From NCBI RefSeq assembly GCF_007489275.1, contig NZ_VLNR01000066.1, positions 1,725-39,965 on the forward strand: DNA of 38,241 bases, read 5' to 3'. This document shows, one piece after another, positions 18,528-25,719 of the stretch. This DNA comes from Aquimarina algiphila. GTDB taxonomy: Bacteria; Bacteroidota; Bacteroidia; Flavobacteriales; Flavobacteriaceae. The notes under the pieces were generated by a model. That model searched no databases. It was not told the DNA's origin and worked only from the letters and a program-made list of their open reading frames with translations. Positions within the stretch are counted from its first letter, which is position 1, and every line of letters begins with the position of its first letter. The translations under genes were made by a program, and so were the position numbers.

Positions 18528-18558
18528 CAAATGTATATAATTTATTTCTTTCACAAAA
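18528..18558 (-). promoter_or_regulatory. Predicted promoter of the tRNA-tuf-secE-rpl-rpo operon
   Basis: Minus strand: -7 box TACATTTG (18528-18535, exact TAnnTTTG) and a TTTG -33 element (18554-18557) with an 18-base spacer. It lies after the hpf stop and before the hpf terminator. Transcription would start near 18523, inside the terminator stem, and give a leader of about 45 bases to the first tRNA. Confidence 0.65.
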
Positions 18559-18578
18559 CTATTTTTCAAAAAAAATAA

Positions 18579-18881
18579 TCAAACATGTGCATTTAATTTT
18601 TCCTTTCTTTTTTTCAATTGTCTTTCTAACGAACTAACACACTCATCCACACCTTCTTCGAAGGATTTATTTATTTTCTTGATCATAAATTCATCTCCGG
18701 GCACACTTAATAAAATTTCTGTAATTTTATTCTCCTTACCACTTGTATTCATAACTTTCAAAAAGACATCTGCATGAATTATACGATTAAAATGAGTTTC
18801 TAACTTATCTAATTTATTCTGAGTAAAATCCACCAGCTTCTGATCTGCATTAAAATTTACGGATTGCAAGTTCACTTTCAT
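18579..18881 (-). CDS. hpf: Ribosome hibernation-promoting factor, short form
   Basis: A 100-residue HPF/YfiA-type protein that binds the 30S decoding region and inactivates ribosomes in stationary phase. The sequence has the beta-alpha-beta-beta-beta-alpha plan of the family: MKVNLQSVNFNADQKLVDFT, then KLDKLETHFNRI, and the basic helix LERQLKKRKEKLNAH at the end. It lacks the long-form C-terminal dimerisation domain. It follows xerC by 70 bases and has its own terminator. Confidence 0.9.
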   Translation of the reverse strand: MKVNLQSVNFNADQKLVDFTQNKLDKLETHFNRIIHADVFLKVMNTSGKENKITEILLSVPGDEFMIKKINKSFEEGVDECVSSLERQLKKRKEKLNAHV

Positions 18882-18951
18882 ACGTTGTTAGTTTAATTAG
18901 TTTAACAAAAAATATTAAGCCTAAAAGAATGATAAATCAAGAACTTATCTT

Positions 18952-19842
18952 TTACTTTTTATTCCTCGGATGAGATTCTTTATACACTTTAGCCAATTGA
19001 GCGACACTATGATGAGTATACACCTGTGTTGCGGCCAAACTAGAATGACCAAGTAATTCTTTTACAGCATTAAGGTTTGCTCCTTCATTAAGCAAGTGTG
19101 TTGCAAAGGAATGCCTCAAAATATGAGGGCTCTTTTTCACTTTTGAAGATGCCTCACTAAAATAACCATTTATGATGCGATACACAAGCGTTTCATAGAT
19201 TTTAACTCCTTTTTTAGTCAATAACAAAAACGAAACTTCCTCACCTCCTAACAAAATAGACCTCATATCCAAATACTGCGTGATAGTATCACAAACTGAT
19301 GACAGTAAAGGCAAATACCTTTCCTTATTACGCTTACCTAACACCTTTATTTGCTTATTACTTATATCAACATCAGAGAGTTTTAAATTTACCAACTCTA
19401 TTCTTCGAATACCTGTAGCATAGAAAAGCTCTATAATTAACCTATCTCTAACACTTTCAAAATCTTTATCATCTATTAAACTATCCAGCACACTCTCTAC
19501 TTCTTTTGCCGAAAAGGGTATTTGAAGTTTCTTTGCAACTTTTAAAGCCTGATGCTTAGCAAGAGGATTCTTATCTACTTGCCCTGTTTTGAGTAAAAAT
19601 TTATAATAAGTTTTTAGAGATGATATTTTTCTATTTATAGTACGATTAGAAACACCGCTATTTACCAAAGTCACTATCCATGAACGAATCTGAGCATAAT
19701 TAGCTCCAGACACCTCCCCTGTATCATATTCTTTTTTAAAAAAATCAAAAAAAGTCAATAAATCAGCCTTATAAGCCTTTACAGTGTGTTCAGAATATTT
19801 TTTCTCTAAAAGCAAATACTCTACAAACTCAGATATAAACAT
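18952..19842 (-). CDS. xerC: Tyrosine recombinase XerC
   Basis: Site-specific recombinase of the Xer family that resolves chromosome dimers at dif. From the ATG at 19842 it has 296 residues, normal for XerC. The N-terminal SAM-like domain covers about residues 1-85 (ISEFVEYLLLEKKYSEHTVK). Catalytic residues are present: R146 (YATGIRRIE), K170 (LGKRNKER), H240 and R243 (HILRHSFATH), H266 (LLGHSSL) and Tyr275 (TQVYTH). A TTG 21 bases upstream would add MSSNGFF, but those codons are the 3' arm and T run of the rpsU terminator, so the ATG is chosen. The rpsU, xerC, hpf order favours housekeeping XerC rather than an integron or phage integrase. Confidence 0.93.
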   Translation of the reverse strand: MFISEFVEYLLLEKKYSEHTVKAYKADLLTFFDFFKKEYDTGEVSGANYAQIRSWIVTLVNSGVSNRTINRKISSLKTYYKFLLKTGQVDKNPLAKHQALKVAKKLQIPFSAKEVESVLDSLIDDKDFESVRDRLIIELFYATGIRRIELVNLKLSDVDISNKQIKVLGKRNKERYLPLLSSVCDTITQYLDMRSILLGGEEVSFLLLTKKGVKIYETLVYRIINGYFSEASSKVKKSPHILRHSFATHLLNEGANLNAVKELLGHSSLAATQVYTHHSVAQLAKVYKESHPRNKK

Positions 19843-19893
19843 AAAAAAACCGTTAGAAGACAAAAGTATGAAACTTTTGATTTCCTAACGGTT
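19843..19893 (-). terminator. Terminator after rpsU, abutting the xerC start
   Basis: On the minus strand AACCGTTAG pairs with CTAACGGTT (9 bp), with an inner CAAAAGT/ACTTTTG stem, followed by a T run that ends exactly at the xerC ATG. The two stems form one long hairpin with an internal loop. Confidence 0.85.
19861..19868 (-). promoter_or_regulatory. Predicted xerC promoter, -7 box inside the rpsU terminator
   Basis: TACTTTTG is an exact TAnnTTTG match on the minus strand. It lies within the inner stem of the terminator, and the predicted start is about 13-15 bases before the xerC ATG. No TTG -33 element is seen. Confidence 0.4.
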
Positions 19894-19963
19894 AAAATTT
19901 ATACTGAAAAACGGTATCCGGTTTCTTCGTAAAGAAACACTATAAAGACAACGTTATTTACTT

Positions 19964-20158
19964 TTAAATTTCTTCTTGATCTCTTAAGTGCTGAATATAT
20001 TGCGCTTTTTGGATCTGAGCTCTTCTTTCTACAGAAGGCTTTGAAAACGCTTGACGTTTACGAAGCTGACGCATCGTTCCTGTTCGATCAAATTTACGCT
20101 TAAAACGTTTTAACGCTCTATCTATATTTTCTCCGTCTTTAACTGGTATAATTAACAT
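19964..20158 (-). CDS. rpsU: Ribosomal protein bS21
   Basis: Small 30S protein near the 3' end of 16S rRNA. The 64 residues are typical (MLIIPVKDGENIDRALKRFK, then the basic region TGTMRQLRKRQ). In Bacteroidia, bS21 together with bS6 and bS18 has been reported to hold the anti-Shine-Dalgarno tail on the ribosome, and rpsU mRNA is reported to keep a strong Shine-Dalgarno sequence so that bS21-lacking ribosomes translate it preferentially. The gene here fits: its leader contains AGGAGGTG seven bases from the ATG, unlike the other genes inspected. It has its own promoter and terminator. Confidence 0.96.
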   Translation of the reverse strand: MLIIPVKDGENIDRALKRFKRKFDRTGTMRQLRKRQAFSKPSVERRAQIQKAQYIQHLRDQEEI

Positions 20159-20163
20159 AGTTG

Positions 20164-20171
20164 CACCTCCT
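20164..20171 (-). promoter_or_regulatory. Strong Shine-Dalgarno sequence of rpsU
   Basis: AGGAGGTG on the minus strand with 7 bases between GGAGG and the ATG. Comparable sites are absent before the other genes I inspected, as expected for Bacteroidota. It is the likely element for bS21 feedback. Confidence 0.85.
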
Positions 20172-20193
20172 TTCTTTAGAAATTATTAGGGTG

Positions 20194-20223
20194 CAAATAT
20201 ACTACAAAACTATTACCTGCAAA
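20194..20223 (-). promoter_or_regulatory. Predicted rpsU promoter
   Basis: Minus strand: -7 box TATATTTG (20194-20201) and -33 TTTG (20220-20223), spacer 18. Predicted leader is about 30 bases. A second -7 match, TAGTTTTG (20205-20212), overlaps the spacer. Confidence 0.65.
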
Positions 20224-20236
20224 GTTTTATTTAATA

Positions 20237-21616
20237 TTATTTTAAAGACCACACAGAATACCCTTTTGGTGGTGCCTGAATCTTAACCCATCTTCCTCCT
20301 TGTGTGGTTGGCTCCCATCCCGAATTGCCTGTATAATCCTTAATTTTCCTGTTAGACCAATTTGTCTCAACCCATCTTTCTTGCCAAGAATTAGAATTAT
20401 TAATATACACTATTAGTCCATTTTTTCCTCCTCCTCCATTTCTTTTTGCTATATATTCATCAGTATCTGTCCAGAGATTTGTAGTACTTCCACCTGCAAG
20501 GTTATTATGGATCCAAATAAGATTATTCATTTTAGTCTTACTTAACCAATCTTCATAATCTCTATAAAAAATTGCCGGATATCCTTCGTGTGTAAGAATA
20601 TATGCATACGCCAATATCTTATTATTAATGATTTCATCTGTATCATGATTTGCTACAAAAGTTACTGCTCTTGACGCATTTCTTTTCCACAACATATCAC
20701 CGCTTAGTGCATTTAGGTTATTTCCCATAAACGCGTCTCTCATTTTATAGTAACATCCAAAATCAAATGCTGACATTTGGGCCTGATCCGTCCACCATTT
20801 CAATGTATTCACATTACCATCCCAATACTCTCCTACTGCAAATCCTCCAACAGCATCTCTAAATTGTCTTGGCACCCATGGTTCAAACCCTTTTACATAA
20901 TCGAATCTCCACCCATCAAACTTCATTGTGTTTTTATAGTATTTAGCCACAGAATTTGATCTTTTCCACAACCAATCTTGCACATAAGGTTTCTTATGGC
21001 TTAAATCAGGAAAACCTCCAAAAAAACCACTATCAGAGTTATATTTATCATTTGGATGAAAATCATACTTAGTTCTATTAAACTTACCTGACAATGGCAT
21101 AAACTTGGTATACGTATCTTTTCCAGCAAATTCATTAGACTCTAGATCACCACCACTATTATGATTAAGTACCATATCTGCAATTACGCTTAACCCATTA
21201 TTATGAGCTTGTGTAATCAGTGACTCTAATTCTGATCTAGAACCAAAACGTGTTTCGGTACTCCCCATCTGATTATATTGACCAAAATCATAATAATCAA
21301 AAGGATCATACCCCATTGAAAATGGGCCATTCTGAGCTTTACTTACCGGCGGTAGCCAAATTGCATCTATACCCGCATTATTCCATGAAGAAACTTTCCC
21401 TTTTACGACATTCCACCAGGTACCTCCTGCAGGAACATCCCAATAAAATGCTTGCATCATCACTCCCGAACCTATTGGTTTCAGGGCTTTGGAAGAAACC
21501 TCTTCCTGTAGGTCATTAGACTCTGCTTCTAAAGGATCCAGAACCTCATCCTTACTACAACTTATAAATAAAATCGTTATAGTTAAAAATGCATAAAAAA
21601 ACGTGCTGATTTTCAT
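20237..21616 (-). CDS. Alpha-amylase lipoprotein, archaeal (Pyrococcus-like) GH13 type
   Basis: Secreted starch-hydrolysing enzyme, 459 residues. Residues 1-20 form a lipoprotein signal with lipobox LFISC (lipidated C20), so it is probably anchored in an outer membrane or periplasmic leaflet. The GH13 (beta/alpha)8 barrel has all catalytic residues: GWRFDYVKG (R237, nucleophile D239), GEYWD (acid/base E263) and FVANHDTD (D325). Many segments match my memory of the Pyrococcus alpha-amylase (MQAFYWDVP, ETRFGS, FDGWRFDYVKG, AVGEYWD, YEDW-like FYRDYEDW, LAGGSTT, YSVWS), suggesting subfamily GH13_7. The zinc-site cysteines of the archaeal enzyme (about residues 192-207 here) are replaced. No starch-utilisation (Sus) genes adjoin. 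Two LacI-type operators lie upstream. Confidence 0.92.
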   Translation of the reverse strand: MKISTFFYAFLTITILFISCSKDEVLDPLEAESNDLQEEVSSKALKPIGSGVMMQAFYWDVPAGGTWWNVVKGKVSSWNNAGIDAIWLPPVSKAQNGPFSMGYDPFDYYDFGQYNQMGSTETRFGSRSELESLITQAHNNGLSVIADMVLNHNSGGDLESNEFAGKDTYTKFMPLSGKFNRTKYDFHPNDKYNSDSGFFGGFPDLSHKKPYVQDWLWKRSNSVAKYYKNTMKFDGWRFDYVKGFEPWVPRQFRDAVGGFAVGEYWDGNVNTLKWWTDQAQMSAFDFGCYYKMRDAFMGNNLNALSGDMLWKRNASRAVTFVANHDTDEIINNKILAYAYILTHEGYPAIFYRDYEDWLSKTKMNNLIWIHNNLAGGSTTNLWTDTDEYIAKRNGGGGKNGLIVYINNSNSWQERWVETNWSNRKIKDYTGNSGWEPTTQGGRWVKIQAPPKGYSVWSLK

Positions 21617-21669
21617 AATTACTTAGTGTTTGTGTTAAATTCTTATCAAATTAAGTATTTAATACCAAT

Positions 21670-21703
21670 CGCAAACGTTTGAAATCTAACGCAAACGTTT
21701 GCG
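21670..21703. promoter_or_regulatory. Tandem LacI-family operators upstream of the amylase gene
   Basis: CGCAAACGTTTG (21670-21681) and the perfect 14-base palindrome CGCAAACGTTTGCG (21690-21703) are spaced 20 bases start to start, so both face the same side of the helix. The CG-centred palindrome is the form bound by LacI/GalR-family repressors. They lie 54-87 bases upstream of the amylase ATG. No LacI-family gene is present in the window. Confidence 0.8.
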
Positions 21704-21741
21704 TGTTGATAAAATATCTAACATTAACACTTGACACTATT

Positions 21742-21791
21742 AAAAAAAGCAAAGAGCAATAAAATATAATATCTTATTGCTCTTTGTTTTT
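21742..21791. terminator. Bidirectional terminator after the acyl-CoA dehydrogenase gene
   Basis: A perfect 13-bp inverted repeat (CAAAGAGCAATAA with TTATTGCTCTTTG) around an 11-base loop has T runs at the 3' side on both strands. It ends the minus-strand acyl-CoA dehydrogenase transcript before the amylase regulatory region. Confidence 0.85.
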
Positions 21792-21818
21792 ATAATTAAG
21801 GAACGTAATTATTTAATT

Positions 21819-22985
21819 TTAAGTTGCCGCTTTATATTCTTTCTTATCAATAACTATTTTAGCTATTATTTCTCTTAAAATTTCCGAAGTACCTCCTCCA
21901 ATAGGCCCTAATCTACTATCTCTAAGCAATCTTGCCAGTGGATATTCTTCCATATAACCGTATCCTCCAAGTAATTGCAAACATTTATAAATAGCTTCAT
22001 CTGCCATTTTTGTAGATAGCAACTTAGACATTGATGCTTCCTTTACTACATACTGTCCGTCATCAAGTCTTTTAGCAATTGAATAATTAAACTCTTTACA
22101 CATTTCTACTTCACTAGCTATATCTGCTACTGTATGACGCAGCGCCTGAAACCTATCAATTGTTTTTCCGAAAGCTTCTCGTTCTGACATATATTGTATC
22201 ACATAATCCAATGCGTATTCTGCACGTGCATGTGCATTAACACCCATGATTAATCTCTCTAATGCAAAATGTTGCATTATATATGAGAACCCCTTATTTT
22301 CCTCACCCATAAGGTTATGAGCAGGGATTTTTACATTATCAAATGCTATCTCCCCAGTATCAGAAGCTTTCCAACCTAATTTTTCTAATTTGGTTGCAGA
22401 TATCCCAGGAGTTTCTCTATCAATAACAAAGATACTTATACCTTTATTTCCTAGTTCAGGATTAGTTTTTGCTGCAATTACAAGATAATCACTGTACACT
22501 CCATTGGTTATAAATGTTTTAGAACCGTTTATGATGTAATGATCTCCATTCTTTACTGCTGTAGTTCTCATACCTGCTACATCAGAACCTCCAAAAGGTT
22601 CTGTAATCGCCAAACATCCTATTTTCTCCCCAGATATACTCGGTCTTAGATATTCTTCTTTAATTCGATCATCTCCCTCTTTATTTATATGAGTCATAGC
22701 CAAATATGCGTGTGCCCAAATAGCAGCTGCAAATCCACCTGAGTTAATCTTTTGTAATTCTTCTAACAGAATAACCGTATAAAAAAGATCGAGTTCTAAT
22801 CCTCCATATTTTTCTGGATAGGCAATACCAAAATACCCCATCTCACCAAATTTCTCCCAAATAAATCGATCGATATCTCCAGTTTTTTCCCATTTATCTA
22901 TATGGGGGGTAACTTCTTTTTTTAGGAATTCTCTAAGGCTTTCTCTAAATAATTCGTGCTCTTCTGTAAAATACATACTATCCAT
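21819..22985 (-). CDS. Acyl-CoA dehydrogenase
   Basis: FAD-dependent enzyme that introduces the alpha,beta double bond into acyl-CoA, as in fatty acid or branched amino acid breakdown. The 388 residues have the normal three-part fold: N-terminal helical domain (FTEEHELFRESLREFLKKEV), the beta domain with CLAITEPFGGSDVAGMRTTA and ITNGVYSDYLVIAAKT, and the C-terminal helical domain ending in LLGGYGYMEEYPLARLLRD and the FAD-contact GGGTSEILREIIA. The substrate chain length cannot be read from sequence alone. A second Met three codons in is an alternative start. Not obviously in an operon: 138 bases separate it from the gene before. Confidence 0.93.
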   Translation of the reverse strand: MDSMYFTEEHELFRESLREFLKKEVTPHIDKWEKTGDIDRFIWEKFGEMGYFGIAYPEKYGGLELDLFYTVILLEELQKINSGGFAAAIWAHAYLAMTHINKEGDDRIKEEYLRPSISGEKIGCLAITEPFGGSDVAGMRTTAVKNGDHYIINGSKTFITNGVYSDYLVIAAKTNPELGNKGISIFVIDRETPGISATKLEKLGWKASDTGEIAFDNVKIPAHNLMGEENKGFSYIMQHFALERLIMGVNAHARAEYALDYVIQYMSEREAFGKTIDRFQALRHTVADIASEVEMCKEFNYSIAKRLDDGQYVVKEASMSKLLSTKMADEAIYKCLQLLGGYGYMEEYPLARLLRDSRLGPIGGGTSEILREIIAKIVIDKKEYKAAT

Positions 22986-23123
22986 ATGGTAACTCTAACT
23001 TTTTTAGTTAACATATTACTGTGGGAAGTGATAAACCAATATAGCAAAACCATAATCAAAAACAGATTTTGGAATTATATATTAGAGATTCATCAGGAAT
23101 TCACAGCAATTTTTTTCCGATTC

Positions 23124-23996
23124 TCAATTTAATGTCAAATATAGCTTTATTCTATCTATTTTTTCTAAAGAAAAACCTTCGATTTTTTTCAATTCAGTAA
23201 AGTCCGAAATATCACCATTACTCTCTATAAAATCTTTAATATCTAATGCGGTCTCAAAATCAAAATAGGGCACATCCATTAGGTCTTTGACAGATATGGT
23301 ATTAATATTCATTCTTTTAACCGTTTTTGGAGTCTTAACTGTAAACAAGGACAATATCATATTTCTCTGATGATCATAGAGCCCTGAAATATCCTGAAGT
23401 TGTATATCGCTCACAAATCCTCCTATCTTGTTTCTATATCTTATAATTCGTTCAGCAATAAAATCTGGCACATTAATATTTTTTTGAAGCTCTTCTGAAG
23501 TAACACTATTCAAATCTTTTTTTTCAGCATAGGACTTGCTCGGATATTTCTTTTTGAAATACGACTTGGATGTTTTATTGTTTTTAATCCATACAGGAAA
23601 TCTAAATAGTGGTGAAATAATTTTCAATAGTGAATCAGAGACTTGTGTTACTTTTTTAAAATCAGAAACAGAATTAATCCATTTACCTTTATTTCTATAC
23701 TCATGCAAACGATCTAATTCTTTAGCAGAAAGACCTAATACATATCCTTTATGATCAGAAATAAAATTAGGGTTAAATGTTGACACACGGTATTTTGTCT
23801 TACTATTTTTTGCTACCTCCTTAAGAGAGTCTATCTGATTCTGAAATTCGGTAAGTTCAATAAAACTACTTTCAGACACTTTTGGTTCGGGGTAAAAATA
23901 ATACCCTAATATAGTTAGCAGAAGAATTATTGATAAAAGAAAAATCCCATTTCGAAAACGTGTATGTATCTCAAAATGGGATCTTATATGTTTCAT
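23124..23996 (-). CDS. Membrane-anchored helix-hairpin-helix protein (ComEA-like)
   Basis: A 290-residue protein with one N-terminal transmembrane segment (about residues 16-33, GIFLLSIILLLTILGYYFY) and at least three helix-hairpin-helix-like repeats (LNSVTSEELQKNINVPDFIAERI, then MNINTISVKDLMDVPYFDFETALD, and the earlier LSAKELDRLHEYRNKGKW). Such repeats bind DNA backbone without sequence specificity, and the layout resembles ComEA of DNA uptake, but ComEA is shorter. It starts 13 bases after the symporter gene and is probably cotranscribed with it. A role in DNA uptake is inference. Confidence 0.8.
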   Translation of the reverse strand: MKHIRSHFEIHTRFRNGIFLLSIILLLTILGYYFYPEPKVSESSFIELTEFQNQIDSLKEVAKNSKTKYRVSTFNPNFISDHKGYVLGLSAKELDRLHEYRNKGKWINSVSDFKKVTQVSDSLLKIISPLFRFPVWIKNNKTSKSYFKKKYPSKSYAEKKDLNSVTSEELQKNINVPDFIAERIIRYRNKIGGFVSDIQLQDISGLYDHQRNMILSLFTVKTPKTVKRMNINTISVKDLMDVPYFDFETALDIKDFIESNGDISDFTELKKIEGFSLEKIDRIKLYLTLN

Positions 23997-24009
23997 TGTA
24001 TATGTTGTA

Positions 24010-25620
24010 TTATTTTTTTGAAGCTTTTATTGCTTCAAAATAACGTCCTAACTGTTTTTTAACTACAGGGAACAGGAAGAATAAACCTATCATATTAGGA
24101 AAAACCATTGCAAAAATCATTGCATCAGAGAAATCCCAGATAGACCCCATACTAGCCGCTGCACCAATTACCACAAAAGTCAAAAACAATAATTTATATG
24201 TTAAATCTGCAACCTTACCTCTTCCAAATAAATACTTCCAAGATTGCAATCCATAGTATGACCATGAGATCATTGTAGACACTGCAAAAAGCACTACTGC
24301 AATGGTCAAAAATATATTAGAATAAGGTATATATTGTGCAAAAGCTTTAGAAGTAATTCCGGCACCTTTAACTATTTCATTACCTATCATTACTGCTCCA
24401 CTACCATCTGAACTAACGTCAGCTCCATATTCGAAAGCTCCTCCAAAATTAAATATAATAATTACTAGGGCAGTCATTGTACAAATCACTACAGTATCAA
24501 TAAACGGCTCTAACAAAGCTACAAGTCCTTCACTAGCAGAATATTTTGTTTTTACTGCAGAATGAGCAATAGATGCAGATCCTGCTCCAGCTTCATTAGA
24601 GAATGCTGCTCTTTTAAATCCTACTAACAAAACTCCTATAATACTCCCAACTCCTATTGCAGTAGGGTTAAACGCTTCTGACACAATCAATCCAACAGCA
24701 TCATCTATTAATGAGAAATTACCAAAAATTATATATAAACAAGCGATAATATACATAACCGCCATAAAAGGAACTACTTTTTCTGTAACCGAAGCAATTC
24801 GTTTAATTCCACCAATAATAATAATTCCAACAAAAATTGCAAGTACAATTCCTATCCAGAATCCGGCTCCTGTACTTTCTAGACTAAATATCTCTTTTAA
24901 AACTATTGTTGCCTGATTAGATTGTGCTGCATTTCCACCACCAAAAGAACCACCGATACAAAATATTGCAAATACTACAGCAACAATTTTACCAAGAACG
25001 GTAAATCCTTTTTCTTTTAAACCTTTACTTAGGTAATACATAGGTCCACCATACACAGTTCCATCTTCACCAACATCTCTATACTGAACCCCAAGAGTAC
25101 ACTCTACAAATTTAGTTGACATTCCTAATAACCCACAAACAATCATCCAAAAGGTAGCTCCCGGTCCTCCGAGGGCAATAGCTAGTGCTACTCCTGCTAT
25201 ATTCCCGTTACCCACTGTTCCTGAGACTGCAGTTGCTAATGCCTGAAAATGACTTACTTCTCCTTCTTTAGACTCATCTCGTATTGTATCCTTAATATCT
25301 CCATCTACAGCTGCCGATGGATCTCCTAAACCATGTCCTTCTACATCATCATATTTACCACGTACCACATTAATTGCTCTTCCAAAATATCGAATATTAG
25401 GAAAACCAAAATAAAGTGTAAAAAATAAAGCACTTAATACTAATAATATAAGAACAAATGGAACTCCAAAAACTTTAAAAAAGACTACTGCAGAGAAAAA
25501 ATCAGCTACTGGTCTAAACGCTTGATCTATTTTTTGATCAAGTCCAACTTCTTGAGTTTCTTGTGCGAATGTTAAAAATGGAATTGTGAGTGCTAACAGT
25601 GAAAGAAGAATTCTCTTCAT
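24010..25620 (-). CDS. Alanine (or glycine):sodium symporter, AGCS family
   Basis: Inner-membrane secondary transporter, 536 residues with about ten or eleven hydrophobic segments. Family signatures include SHFQALATAVSGTVGNGNIAG, the CTLGVQYRD segment, GGPMYYLSKGL, and KRAAFSNEAGAGSASIAHSA. The N-terminus is longer than in Bacillus or Escherichia members: a signal-peptide-like stretch (MKRILLSLLALTIPFLTFAQ) and a soluble linker precede the first membrane helix, and an insertion (about residues 88-120, DVEGHGLGDPSAAVDGDIKD) follows the first helices. It is followed by the helix-hairpin-helix gene after 13 bases. Confidence 0.93.
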   Translation of the reverse strand: MKRILLSLLALTIPFLTFAQETQEVGLDQKIDQAFRPVADFFSAVVFFKVFGVPFVLILLVLSALFFTLYFGFPNIRYFGRAINVVRGKYDDVEGHGLGDPSAAVDGDIKDTIRDESKEGEVSHFQALATAVSGTVGNGNIAGVALAIALGGPGATFWMIVCGLLGMSTKFVECTLGVQYRDVGEDGTVYGGPMYYLSKGLKEKGFTVLGKIVAVVFAIFCIGGSFGGGNAAQSNQATIVLKEIFSLESTGAGFWIGIVLAIFVGIIIIGGIKRIASVTEKVVPFMAVMYIIACLYIIFGNFSLIDDAVGLIVSEAFNPTAIGVGSIIGVLLVGFKRAAFSNEAGAGSASIAHSAVKTKYSASEGLVALLEPFIDTVVICTMTALVIIIFNFGGAFEYGADVSSDGSGAVMIGNEIVKGAGITSKAFAQYIPYSNIFLTIAVVLFAVSTMISWSYYGLQSWKYLFGRGKVADLTYKLLFLTFVVIGAAASMGSIWDFSDAMIFAMVFPNMIGLFFLFPVVKKQLGRYFEAIKASKK

Positions 25621-25719
25621 GATTATGTGAGTTAATTAAATTTTAGTTATAAGAAGTGAGCAAGATGCTAAAAAAAACGGTCGTGTACAATTTTTAGTGA
25701 GTTAAATGTTTTGTAACAG

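Noticed and set aside
19843..19863. Seven-residue N-terminal extension of XerC from TTG
   Set aside because: Those codons are the 3' arm and T run of the rpsU terminator.
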